In this document: in pieces, positions 33,605 to 44,540 of the stretch | How the letters are laid out: each line of letters begins with the position of its first letter | How positions within the stretch are numbered: position 1 is the first letter of the stretch | NCBI GenBank assembly: GCA_023374025.1 | Contig: SIJG01000194.1 | Span: 89,209-153,208 of the forward strand | Reading direction: 5' to 3' | Length of the DNA stretch: 64,000 nucleotides | DNA from: Heterodera schachtii | Lineage: Eukaryota > Nematoda > Chromadorea > Rhabditida > Heteroderidae | The notes under the pieces: model-generated | The model's input: only the letters and a program-made list of their open reading frames with translations | Databases searched by the model: none | Told to the model about the DNA's origin: nothing | Program-made: the position numbers and the translations under genes

Positions 33605-34924
33605 ATGAACCGACGGTAAAAAGTCACAAATCGTCATTTATTTAACTAAACTGTTTCCCGCATTTCAGTTGGATTTGTAATGACGTTTGGATGGACATTT
33701 TGCCATCCTTTGACCGTCCTCAAATTGGCCTCAAATTGGCATTGCTTTCGCCACGTTTCAATTTGCTGGTGGACAAACATTTCAATGGCAAAAGGGAATT
33801 GACAATTTGGAATCGAACCTCAATTCACAAGGACAAAGGACCAGAAACGAAACTTTATGTACGGATCGATAACGGATTTGTGCCATTTCCATTGCCCGAC
33901 TTTCCGTTGCGCAGCAAAATCCGTTTTAAGCACCTTCATATTGAGTAATTAAAAATCAGAGAGCTATGACAATAAAAGCATCCCTTCCATGTTCAGGTAC
34001 ATCGATCACTCCGTCATCGATTTTTTTCGTTCAAATCACCAAATTTTTGACAAAAGAGGCATCAGTTTACATTTGTTGATTCCATCATCAAACACCACGG
34101 ATGGCCAGCGGATTTGGGATATTTTTGTTCGTGAAATTTGGCCAATTATTTCGACAAACATTCGCCATTTGGATTTTTCCTATGGTGATTTGGACAATTT
34201 ATGTCGTCGCACTTCGCCGACAATTCTCACCGACCTTGATCAATTGAATTCAATCAATTCATTTGGTCTGTTGCCCGAGGCAATTGCGTTTGGTGCTGAT
34301 TTTGATGGACCAACAAATGCAACAATTTCTGCTGGCCAAGCATTGTCCAAATGGTTGCACTCTCCGAGAAAAGATGGCCAACCCAAGCGATTGCGTTATT
34401 GCCAAGGGAACTTTGAATGGATCAACAATTTCAAGGAGGTGTGTCCGTAATCTCGACAAATCACTGGTTTTTGTTTTCAAATTGTTTAGCATTTTCTCCG
34501 TGCCACCGCCATTTCTTCCGTCAGCTACCAAATTCATTTTTGTGTTCATGCGCCGTCAACGCAAATTGTGCCATTCGAATTGGTAAACAAATGGACAAAG
34601 GAAAAGCTGACATTGGCCAAAGAAAACGAAAATGAATGGAAAATCGATTGGATAATGAAGCGATGCAAAATTATTTGGGAGACAGCGGCGGTCCAGCAGC
34701 TGAAGAAAGATGAAAATTGGGACAACAATTGTAACCGTGTGTTCATTTGGCTTGATAGTACCACTAATTGCATCGGGTGAGCAATTAAAAAAGTCATTTA
34801 ATTTTGTTTAAATAATCCAAATTGGGCTTAATTAAGGCCATTGTCTCCGCCACCGGAAGAAGAAGTGGAAGAAAAAGCGGCACAAAGCATCAAAAAAGTG
34901 GCGTCTTCTGCTGACAATGAATGA
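33605..34924 (+). CDS. F-box-like family protein, copy E, intact
   Basis: Exons 33605-33615, 33669-33944, 33997-34438, 34490-34776, 34837-34924; 367 residues, all in phase. Nearest relative of B by flanks and by the long downstream match (to 36609). Exon 3 is shorter than in B (RLRYCQGNFEWINNFKE region), exon 4 longer (ENENEWKIDWIMKRCKIIWE), and the terminal exon longer (PPEEEVEEKAAQSIKK). The 5' flank is the non-TATA variant shared with B. Confidence 0.8.
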
Positions 34925-35175
34925 GTGGTGGGCCCAGCAAAAACAGTGGTCAACAGAAGAAGAAATGAATTAATTGAGAATGAAGATCAAAATCCATCAG
35001 TGATCAAATGCATTTTATGATGGAAAACCTCTCAATTTCGGTAAATAAATCGGACGTATAAAATGGTATAAAAGTGGACTCTCTATTGCAGTTCACACGA
35101 TCATAAGTTTTTTTTTTTTGCAACTTTAATGCACTATAGCTCTAATTTAGAGAAAGGCACTACCGTATTTTATAG
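34925..35175 (+). terminator. 3' UTR of copy E and duplicated downstream DNA
   Basis: AATAAATCGGACG at about 35044-35056 is the conserved signal; beyond it the sequence is colinear with 18330-18640. Confidence 0.5.
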
Positions 35176-35274
35176 TAGAGTGCAGCGGGACCGGGAAATT
35201 TGGTCAAAACCGGGACCTCGGTACTCAGTTGTACTCAGTTGTCCGTGTTCAGGTCCCGGTCCCGCTGCACTCTA
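35176..35274. mobile_element. 99-bp hAT-like MITE with dated insertion
   Basis: TAGAGTGCAGCGGGACCGGG at the left and its reverse complement at the right (ends 35274), flanked by an exact 8-bp duplication TTTTATAG (35168-35175, 35275-35282). The duplicated segment downstream of copy B (about 18625-18645) has the same sequence with one TTTTATAG and no insert. So the MITE arrived after the B/E duplication. Confidence 0.85.
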
Positions 35275-35282
35275 TTTTATAG

Positions 35283-36100
35283 AAATATTTTGGTATTTCG
35301 AATTTTTAATATAAATTCAGAAATTCTTTAACAAAATGCAACAATTTTTTTATTGACGCGTGACATTTTTGGGACACCTTCAAAATTTCATATTAAATAA
35401 AAATTCTGTTGAAAAATAATTTCCCCGTCTCCATTTACCCCCCCCCCCCATTTAATTACAAAATTAAACAATAAATATTTCCCCAGCGGCGCCAACCGCG
35501 GTAGGGGTCCTTTTTTCAATTTTGGCCAAGTCATACAATCTTGGTATCATTCTGAAGCTCTATATGTTTAGAAGATATTGTAAGCATTTTCTAAGCGATT
35601 AAGCAACCCACAAAAAGCCAAAGCTTGAAAAGTGCAAAAAAGTCCGAATTTTTGTATATTTCTATTTTTAACTGTTTTAGTTCTGTACTAATCACTTCGA
35701 ATTTTGGTTATCTGATAGAGCTTATGAAGAGCTTCAGAATGACACCAAGATTGTTGATTTGGCCAACATAGAAAAAAGTTATGGCTTCATAAAGGTGTCT
35801 CAGACGCAGTTGGCCCTTTCCGGCCTACCGGCACCCAAAAGTTTCCTTTTCAGTGTCAATATGTAAGTCTATTAAATTGAAGCACTAATTGCTTTTATGT
35901 AGTTGGCTTCCAATTGTATATAAACAAAGTTTCAAACAAAAGTGTGAAATTCTAATTTTCGACTTTTTGTTCGAAAAATTCGGATCCGAGTCCACTTTTT
36001 GTACATACAAATCTTTTTGACAGCCCAACTTAATACATTGTATTACATATTCTTGTAGATAGAGAACAACATTCAATTCGCTGTACAAAACGGGGTTAAT
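35283..36100. repeat. Duplicated segment with TATCATTCGA-type inverted repeat
   Basis: Mostly colinear with 18640-19060. An extra 35450-35830 stretch, absent from the B side, contains CTTGGTATCATTCTGAAGCT and its reverse complement, so it looks like a further foldback insertion. Confidence 0.5.
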
Positions 36101-36101
36101 A

Positions 36102-36609
36102 ATGTTAACCGAATGGGGCACTGCTATTGTGGTGTTGTGCTGGTCAGTTGCATTTGCTTTTTTTCGGGTCGGGATTTTTCACGTGGACAAGTTTTGGAAT
36201 TATAACTTTTTTCATTGTCTAACAAATGCAACAATCTTGGTATCATTCAATAGCCTTAAGTGTCCTCTATTAGCCTGTAAAATTTCAAAAAATTTCGTTA
36301 GGTTTCAAAAAAGTTATGGCTTGAAAATTTTAAAAAGTTGGTTTTCTCATACATTTTTGGCCATAAATTTTTTGAAACCCAACGGAATTTTTTAAATTTT
36401 GCAGGCGAATAGAGGACACTTAGGGCTTTCGAATGATACCAAGATTATTGGATTCGGTTGACAATAAAAACAAGTTATAGTTCAAAAACTCGTGAAAACG
36501 GCGCTTCGTCCGCATTTCTCATTTTTTTATGCTGTTAATTCCCTCTCCCCCTCTTTCAGTATTCTTCTGATCGCTGCTGCCATTGGAATTGTTGTGCTTA
36601 CGCTGTGCT
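36102..36609 (+). pseudogene. Second decayed membrane-protein copy, cut by an element
   Basis: Same signal exon as 19068 (MLTEWGTAIVVLCWSVAFAF) and same membrane exon after TCTTTCAG (36560), but after LLIAAAIGIVVLTLCFI the sequence changes abruptly at 36610 into an ATATGG-repeat element. The charged tail is lost. Confidence 0.55.
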
Positions 36610-37071
36610 TTATAAAAATATGGATATAAATTTTTCAAAATTATGGTTTAATTTCCCAAAATTTCTTCAAATTCGCTAAATGCAAAGTAAAACTTTCAAG
36701 AATGCTAAATTAATTATTTTTGAAGAAAAAAACACGATACATTAATCAATATTTTCGACAAAATGTTGATAAAAAATGCCTTTTTCGGAAAAATTTTCCG
36801 ATTTGGGGTCAAAATCCCAATTTAGTTGATGGGGGCCGTTCTAATAGAGGTTTTTTTGGAAAAATGGCAAAATATGGACATAAAATATGGACTTAAATGC
36901 CAAAATATGGAAAAATATGGAAATATGGACATAAATCGTCAAATATGGAAAAATATGTATATAGAAATCCGTCCTAGAGGCCTCAAACTAAGCTAAAAAC
37001 ATGTTTTTCGTGCGTTTCAGGCTTCCCAGAGTCCAGGAAAAAATATGGATTTCCATATAATTACAGGCCCT
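36610..37071. mobile_element. ATATGG-rich element (right end intact)
   Basis: Repeats of AAAATATGGACATAAA on both sides of an AT-rich middle; the right end GATTTCCATATAATTACAGG then CCCTA matches the right end of the 43487-44060 element. The left end is truncated at the junction with the membrane exon. Confidence 0.6.
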
Positions 37072-37402
37072 AATGATCGATCACCTCCCCCCATTTTTTG
37101 CTTCCTTTTCCCTTACTTTCACTTCAACAATTTGCTCATCCCTCTCTTTTTTTCGTCTTATCCAATTTGTTTACCATTTCGCTTCCTTTTGCTTCTCAGC
37201 ATTTCCCATTTGCATTTTTGTTCCCCCGCTCATTTTCATTTCAAATGTTTTTTTTTCTTTGTTGCCCCGTCGCGAGGCATCTGCTGCTACTTCCAATCGC
37301 TTCATTTGTCCCAATCTTTTTTGCCCGTTTTTTCTCACCATTCAATTCAATTCTTTTGTACCTTGGGCCCCAATGTCACCGGGCAACTATTCACATTTTC
37401 AG
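37072..37402. other. 5' flank of copy F, no family promoter
   Basis: CT-rich, unlike other copies. No ATGAACCGACG first exon. An open frame continues upstream from the F-box exon to about 37098, rich in Phe/Leu/Pro, but it follows simple CT-rich composition and I do not trust it. Confidence 0.4.
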
Positions 37403-38925
37403 TTGGATTTGCAATGACGTTTGGATGGACATGTTCCCCTGTTTTGACCATGCCCAACTCGGCCTCAAATTGGCATTGCTTTCGCCACGTTTCAATGCGT
37501 TGGTGGACAAACATTTTGATGGCAAAAGCGAATTGACAATTTGGAGACCGATCAAAATTCATCGCAATGGCAGTGTCACAACAGAGGCGGCGGCACCTGA
37601 ATTATCTGTGTTTATCGACGATGCCAATTCTATGCCATTTCCATTGCCCAATTGTCCGTTGCCCAGCAAAATCCGTTTTAAGAGCCTTTTGATTATGTAA
37701 TTATAAAGCAGAGCTATAGCAATAAAAAGCATTCTTTCCCTTTTTTAGGTACATTGATTACTCAGTCATCGCTTTTCTTCGTTCAAATCACCAAATTTTC
37801 GACAAAAGAGGCACCAATTTACAGTTGTTGCTTCCTTCTTTACATACCATGGATGAGGAGCAGCCGATTTTGGATGTTTTGGCCCGTGAAATTTGGCCCA
37901 TTTTTTCGACAAACATTCGCCACTTGGGCTTTATCGATGGTGATCATTTGGACAATTTGCGTCGTCGCACTTCGCCCACAATTCTCACCGATCTGCTGGA
38001 TCTGAGTTCAATCAATGTATTTGATTTGTTGCCCGAGGCGATTGGGGCTGATTTTGATTTGCCAAATGCAACAATTTCTGCTGGCCAAGCATTGTCCAAA
38101 TGGTTGCACATTCCGAGAAAAGATGGACAACCAAAGCGATTGCGTTGCGATGATTTCAGCGAACAAGGGAACATTGATTGGATCAACAATTTCAAGGAGG
38201 TGTGGTCTGGAAAGGGGGGGCGGGGGCGGGGAGCAGGACAAAACTTCACCGAATTTTTTTTTAATTTTGGAAAATGAAGAAATAATTCTAGTCTAACTCG
38301 AAATTTTTTTTTGTATTTCCGAACTTCTGAGGCCCAATAATTTTTCGGAAATTGGAATTTTGATCCAAAAAAGTCGGAATCGAATTTTTGAAACTTTCCG
38401 ACTTTGTCAAGGAATTCCGACCACACGCAAACTGGAATTCCGTGCCATCCCTGGTGTGGTCCCATATTTCCGACAAATGACTGATTTATTTTTCCAATCA
38501 AATTGTTTAGCAATTTCTCCGTGCCAATGCCATTTCTTCCGTCAGTTACCAAATTTATTTGTATGTTCATACGCCGTCAATGGAAATTGTGCCATTTGAA
38601 TTGGTGAACGAATGGACAAAGGAAAAGCTGACATTGGCCAAAGCAAAGGAAAAAAAGGCTAACAGTTGGATAATGAAGCGTTGCAAAATTATTGGGGAGA
38701 CAGCGATGATTCATTGGGAAGACGGAAATTGGGACAACAATTGTAACAATGTGTTCTTTTGCCTTTTTAGTGTCAATGATTGCATTGGGTGAGTCATTAA
38801 AAAAAGGGATTTGATTTTTATCCGAATTTGAATTTTGCGCTTAATTTAGGCCATTGACTCCGCCACCGGCAGAAGAAGCCGGACAAAGCATCACAAAAGG
38901 GCCGTCGTCTTCTTCTGACAAATAA
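37403..38925 (+). CDS. F-box-like family protein, copy F, first exon not found
   Basis: Exons 37403-37696, 37749-38199, 38511-38788, 38850-38925, all in family phase; the 11-nt first exon is missing from the expected place. Exon 2 carries an insertion (SVTTEAAAPELSVFIDDANS) also seen in copy H, marking F and H as a subgroup. Intron 3 is about 310 nt and contains a G-rich GGGGGGGCGGGGGCGGGGAG tract plus a unique block (38285-38460); H and J have the same G-rich insert but not all of the block. The terminal exon ends SSSSDK. Could be a live gene with a replaced 5' end or a recent pseudogene. Confidence 0.65.
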
Positions 38926-39175
38926 GTGACGGACAAAACAACAAAAACAGCGATCAGCCGCAGAAGAAATGGGTTAATTAAGAATGATCGATCGATTATA
39001 ATTCATCAGTTATCAAATGCATTTTATGAAGAAAACTCTCTCAATTGCTAAATAAATCGGATATATAAAAATGGTTTGCTATCTATCGAATGTATGAATT
39101 TCTCCATTCAAAAAAGTGACAATTATTTTTCGGGATATTTACGACACGCAAAATTAGCAATTAACACCGGCAACA
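38926..39175 (+). terminator. 3' UTR of copy F
   Basis: Shared 3' block with AATAAATCGGATATATAAAA near 39050-39070, then a short stretch leading into the Glu/Lys-rich module. Confidence 0.5.
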
Positions 39176-39179
39176 TTAA

Positions 39180-39345
39180 AAAGTGTCGATTTGCTGCTGT
39201 TCCTCTCTCTTTTCAGCTTCATTCTCTCCTCCTTTTTGCGCCGAATTTTTCCTTTTCCTCTCTTTCTCTTCCGTCTCTCCTCCTCCAATGCTATTTTCCT
39301 CCCCTTCCCTTGTTTCTCCATTTTTGTTGTTATCCATTTTCATCT
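39180..39345 (-). repeat. Glu/Lys-rich module, copy 5
   Basis: CT-rich body as in copy 2, joined directly to a 26-bp minisatellite at 39363. Confidence 0.45.
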
Positions 39346-39362
39346 CCATTGTCTATCTTGGT

Positions 39363-39615
39363 GCTAGGACGAAGTGTCAAAAGTATCGATGTGGGCGAAG
39401 TGTCAAAAGTATCGATGTGGGCGAAGTGTCAAAAGTATCGATGTGGGCGAAGTGTCAAAAGTATCGATGTGGGCGAAGTGTTAAAAGTATCGATGTGGGC
39501 GAAGTGACAAAAGTATCGATGTGGGCGAAGTGTCAAAAGTATGGATGAGGGGTGATCGGAAGAGGCGGGTCATTTCAGTACGGAATAAATAATTTTAATT
39601 AATTAAATTAATTAG
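39363..39615 (+). repeat. 26-bp minisatellite, left arm of an inverted pair
   Basis: About seven units of GAAGTGTCAAAAGTATCGAT plus GTGGGC, followed by GGTGATCGGAAGAGGCGGGT and CAGTACGGAATAAATAATTT. The same unit and flank occur inverted at 40463-40660. Confidence 0.75.
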
Positions 39616-40462
39616 TTGATTAAGAATTAAATAATAATCTAATAAATAATAAAATGTATCTGGCTCTATTTCAGTTTACACGACCACGAAAAAAGACACG
39701 ATCATGTAATATTTTGATAAATTTCATGCATCATAACTTTTTCTAGAAGCAACCAAATTAAACAATCTTGGTACCGTTTGATAGCCTAAAGTATTAAAAT
39801 TTCAAAAATTTTCGTTGTGTTTCAAAGAAGTTGTTGTCAAAAAGGTTTACCAAATAAATTTTTGAAAATTACAAGCCACAACTTTTTTGAAACACAACCA
39901 AATTTTTTGAAATTTTAAAAGCAAATAGGGAACACTTAGGGCTATCAAAAAATACCAAGATTGTTTAATTTGGATGCTTCTACAAAAAGTTATGGCGCTG
40001 ATCAAAAATTGATAATTTTTATGGTGATCAAATATTCAACCAAGTATATCTTTTTATGTAAAAGTCGTAGCCCGATTATTCAAAAGGCAAATCAGTAGAG
40101 AATTTTGTGCTCTTGCCAATAAGCTTATCCATTTTTCTAGAAAAGATTTCCCAGACCCCTAGGGATTCCGAAAATTTCCCCAATTTTCAGTGTATTTTTG
40201 GTGTCCCGGTCACAAGGAAAAAGTGATCTGATCAAGTTGGTGTAAGAGACTTTTTTGATCAGCACCAGAGTTATGCAAGCATGAATTATTTCAAATTTTT
40301 AAATGAACTATAAGATATTTTTTAGGTTTGAGTCAAGAATTTTTTGGGGCACTGTATTTCTCTCACAAAAATGTAACTTGTTTGGGAAATGCTAAAACAA
40401 TAAATCAAAATTATAATTAGGCTCAAAATCCGCAAATCTAATTAATAGATCAAAATAATTAC
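39616..40462. other. Loop between inverted minisatellites
   Basis: AT-rich, with TATCATTCGA-type motifs near 39770 and 39945 in inverted orientation. No gene. Confidence 0.4.
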
Positions 40463-40660
40463 ATTATTAATTAATTAAAATAATTTATTCCGTACTGAAA
40501 TGACCCGCCTCTTCCGATCACCTTTCATCCATACTTTTGACACTTCGCCCGCATCGATACTTTTGACACTTCGCCACATCGATACTTTTGACACTTCGCC
40601 CACATCGATACTTTTGACACTTCGCCCACATCGATACTTTTGACACTTCGACCCACCCTT
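40463..40660 (-). repeat. 26-bp minisatellite, right arm
   Basis: ATTTATTCCGTACTGAAATG, ACCCGCCTCTTCCGATCACC, then five or so units of ATCGATACTTTTGACACTTC with GCCCAC. Reverse complement of 39363-39615. Confidence 0.75.
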
Positions 40661-40669
40661 CATCTCCAT

Positions 40670-40900
40670 ACCAATCAAATTTTGCTGTTGTTGTTGCTGT
40701 ACTGCTTGAACTTGTTGTTTTTGTTGGTGTTCAGATGCAACTTTCTTTTCCTCTTCTTCAGTTTCTGCTCCTTTTTTTCCTCTCTTTTCTCCCCATTTTC
40801 TCTTCCTTCTCCTCCCATTTCGCTGTTTCCTTTTTGCTGTTGTTGATTTGGCGTTTTCTTCCGATTGTTTGGCGCCGGCACTGAAAGTCCACCACCACCA
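40670..40900 (-). repeat. Glu/Lys-rich module, copy 6 (5' part)
   Basis: The minus strand reads MPAPNNRKKTPNQQQQKGNS in one frame and EEEEKKVASEHQQKQQVQAV in another. The same stretch, with both frames partly open, occurs at 63641-63870. Frame preservation is not clean between the two copies. Confidence 0.4.
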
Positions 40901-42139
40901 GAAGAGCCAATTGAATGTTTGTTTTCGTCTTAAAATGCCATTTAAATGCTTATGCCATGGGGGTGGTTCGGCATGCCATAAAAAATTGCCGGAATGCACA
41001 ATTCGCGCAAAAAACTCCCAGAACGCGGCATGCAGTCCCACCACTGACGGTGTCCGGGCAATCCGTCAGTGGATAATCTTTCGGAAGACAATCTATTAGT
41101 GAAGGACAATTCGTCAGGAGACTGACTATCCGTCAAAGGACATTTCGTCAATTTTTATTTAATTATTTTTTTCTTTATTTAAATTCGTTTTTAAATATTT
41201 TATATATAAATTTTGCGTTTTAACATTTTGATTTAAATCTAATAATAAAAATGCAATAGTCCAAAGTTCATATCTAACATATAAAATAAGTTAAAATTCA
41301 ACGCAAACAAATGCAAAATTTGAAAAATAAATTTTATTTTTCGAGTTTTTGTTCGAGTCCGGTCCGGGGTTCAGAATTGGTCGAAATGTATGTCATATTC
41401 GTGATCAGCGGCCCCGAATACCCCTGTAAACATGTTTTTATCTTAAAAACAAAATTTATGTGGCCCAAACTGCATAAGTAGCCAACTTTATTTCGAAAAT
41501 TTTTTTTTGAAAATTTCCTTTTTCAAAAAAGGGGGGCTACCATGTACACTATTACCGACGGTTCGATAGTTTCAAAGCATACCAAACAATTTTAGACTCA
41601 AAATAAAGGCTCTAGTCCAGTTTATGCATCCAATCGACTTTTGTTGTTTGTGGTATAATTTTACAAAAAATTTCTTTTGGAAAAGGTGGTCCATAGGAGC
41701 CGATTATTCATTATTGATATTTTATCTCATTTATGTAATTTGTTTGACACAGTGATTTTATTTTTTGTTTTCTTTATTCATAGCTCTGTTCTCTACAATT
41801 TCGATAGTTACAGAGTAAGTGGTCCCCGCCCTTCTGTGACTTCTTTTCTTGCTGAATAAATAATCATTCAAAATTGCAATAAATTTCAAAATATAATTTT
41901 TGGCGGAGTCCTTTCAAAAACATTTTTTCCACCGCCGACAATTGCATAATTTTAAAGACCGGCACGATAAGTTTTTGATTCAGTCTTTTTCGATTAATGT
42001 AAATATTTTGGCATTTTTCATATAAAAATCAGAAATTCTTTAACGAAAAAGTAGGGTTCGGACCCCGTGGGCGGGGGTGCCTTTTCACGGGGGCGGAAGT
42101 CAGAGTCGCGCGGGCCGGGGTGAGCAAATGTCTCGCCCG
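40901..42139. other. Non-coding, mixed repeats
   Basis: Near 41035-41150 a run of GTCAGTGGA/CCGTCAG/TTCGTCA motifs; at 41335-41420 one arm of the GTCGAAAATTC family; around 41520-41640 and 41940 short unique-looking stretches. No gene supported. Confidence 0.35.
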
Positions 42140-42655
42140 TGGGTTTTTTTGTTAAAAGGCATAAAAACAAGTTTCCATGGGGTTTTGGGGTCGCTGATCA
42201 CGAATCTGACATCCATTTCGATCAATTTCAAACCCCTAACCCGAATTCGAACAACGGTCGAAAATTCAAATTTTCACATTTATTAAGCAAAAAAAAAAAT
42301 ACATAAAAACTTCACATCACAAAGAAAACATTCATACACACTACCATCTGCGTTTCTATCACAAGATTATTACGCCAATTTTCAAAAAATTTGCATATTT
42401 TGGGACTTTGCTGTATTTGATTGTGTTGAACTTTACTTTATTTTATATATATTACTGTTTAACTTTGTAGAATTTATGGATTGTTGCATTTTATTAGCAG
42501 TTTATCAATTTTAGAGTCTAAAAATGAGAAATGTGAAAATTTTGAATTTTAGACCTTTGTTCGAATTCGGGTTAGGGGTTTGAAATTGGTCGAAATGGAT
42601 GTCAGATTCGTGATCAGCGTCCCACCGAAAACTTGTTTTTATGCCTTTTAACAAA
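42140..42655. repeat. Foldback copy of the GTCGAAAATTC family
   Basis: The left arm (AAAGGCATAAAAACAAGTTT, GGTCGCTGATCACGAATCTG, TTCGAACAACGGTCGAAAAT) has its reverse complement in 42530-42655. The loop of about 240 bp is AT-rich. Confidence 0.6.
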
Positions 42656-42727
42656 AAAAAATTTGGGGCCTAAACTGTATAAATACCCTGAACCCCGACA
42701 TTCAATTCGACCCATCGGCCTGATGGT

Positions 42728-43463
42728 GCTAGGTCGTTGCGCGAAAACCGCAAAAATTTTATAATTAATTTATTTAAAATGTTATTAAGCAAATTAATCA
42801 AATAAAATTATTTTATAATTAATTTATTAAAAAATATTATTATGTAATTGAATGCGAGTTTGACCTCTTGGGTCCTCGAATATCTATGAATTTTGAACAA
42901 TCGTCATAAATTTTTTAATAAAAAATTAAATAGTTTAAATCATATCTGAAAGAGCAAATACTGTCTCTGCAAAAGATGTTGGTGCATCCTAAAAACCGTC
43001 ACCCATGCTGTTTTGCCAAATCCGCCAAATGGGTTTCTGACCACGTATTTAATGAATTCGCCAAGCGTTTCCTAAATCCGCCATCAAAAGAATATTAAAA
43101 TTATAATATGAATAAAATTATAATATATCATTTGAGCAAATATGTTGCAGTCGAGATTTCTCTAGATGTTTGCCAAGAAAACTATCGATGAATTTTACAC
43201 ATATATTTTATTATTGAGAAAAATTTGCTTAATAATATTTTTAAAAAATTAATTATAAAGTATTTTATTTGATTACATTTTTAAATAAATTAATTATAAA
43301 ATATTTATTTGATTACACTTTTAAATAAATTAATTATAAAATATTAATTTGATTACACTTTTAAATAAATTAATTATAAAATATTAATTTGATTACACTT
43401 TTAAATAAATTAATAAAATTTTTGCGGTTTTCGCGAAATGCCCATTTTTCGGGTTTCACGCAA
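42728..43463. mobile_element. AT-rich element with inverted ends and ~12-bp flank duplication
   Basis: GTCGTTGCGCGAAAACCGCA with AAAATTTTAT on the left is mirrored by AAATTTTTGCGGTTTTCGCG and CACGCAACGACGC on the right. CATCGGCCTGAT occurs on both flanks (about 42715 and 43474). The interior has four or so ~50-bp tandem units of TTAATTATAAAATATTAATT at 43240-43415. No coding capacity. Confidence 0.6.
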
Positions 43464-43486
43464 CGACGCGGCATCGGCCTGATCAC

Positions 43487-44060
43487 TAGGGCGTGTAATT
43501 ATATGGATATAAAATCACGAAATATGGCCATAAAATATGGACAACAAATCGCAAAATATGGACATAAAATTGCTAAAATCTCAAAATATGGACATAAAAT
43601 TGCGAAATATGGACATAAATTTTTCCAAATCTAGGGTATACTTTCTCAAAATTTTACGAAAAATCAACCAAATTTTTGCTTTTTTCTTATTTTTGACATA
43701 AATTTATCAATTTTGAAATTTATACAATAGTTTCGATAAAATTTTGACAAAAAAAGTTTTTTCTGAAAAATTTTCCGGTCTTTCGGGTCAAAAATCCTAA
43801 TTTAGCTGATAGGGGCTGTTCTAATAGAGGTTTTTTGAAAAAATGCCAAATATGGACATAAAATATGGATAAAAATGCCAAAATATGGAAAAATATGGAA
43901 ATATGGACATAAATCGCGAAATATGGAAAAATATGGAAAAAATGGATGTAGAAATACACCCTAGAAGCTTCAAACCAAGCTAAAAACATGTTTTTCGTGC
44001 GTTTCAGGCCTCCAATAGTCCAGGAAAAAAATATGGATTTCCATATAATTACACGCCCTA
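43487..44060. mobile_element. ATATGG-rich hAT-like element, complete
   Basis: TAGGGCGTGTAATTATATGG (43487) and its exact reverse complement (ends 44060), flanked by the 8-bp duplication CTGATCAC on both sides. Subterminal AATATGGACATAAA repeats. It sits on the flank duplication of the preceding element, so it is younger than that insertion. Confidence 0.8.
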
Positions 44061-44440
44061 CTGATCACGTCTTCAAGAAGGAGGAACGAATGTGGTGTTG
44101 TGACCAATCAATAAGTGGAGTGAACTTTGTTTACTCATTTCCCTTACAAATTAGGCACAATTTCTTCCCACATATAAGTGCCGTCTTTCCTCCCTATCTC
44201 GTTCATTCTGTCATTTATTCTCCCAATAGCATTACCCTTCGCCTTGACCATTTTATTATTATACATATTTGTACTCCAAAAAAATATTTGTCTTTATTTT
44301 CACAAAGCATACTACATATTACTATTACCCCAAAAAGTAGGGTCAGTGCCAAATTAAACACAGCATATTTAGCTAGCAATTCAAATCAAGTCCGTTTTTA
44401 TACATACGATTTATTTCTATATATTTGAGAGGGTTTTCTT
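44061..44440. other. Non-coding
   Basis: No gene or repeat recognised; a small open frame continues from the element and is not convincing. Confidence 0.35.
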
Positions 44441-44540
44441 CATAAATATACATTTATTACTGATAAATTATGATCGGTCCATCATTTTCTTAATTAATTC
44501 ATTTCTTCTGCGGCTGATCACTGTTTTGTTCAATTGTCCG

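Noticed and set aside
37098..37402. N-terminal extension of copy F (about 100 Phe/Leu/Pro-rich residues)
   Set aside because: CT-rich simple sequence reading into a conserved splice acceptor; other copies start with the 11-nt exon instead.
40475..41044. 189-residue minus-strand ORF
   Set aside because: It joins the Glu/Lys module to the inverted 26-bp minisatellite; composition-driven, with no shared frame across copies.
44061..44428. 146-residue ORF running out of the ATATGG element
   Set aside because: Starts inside the element end and shows no conserved features or splice context.
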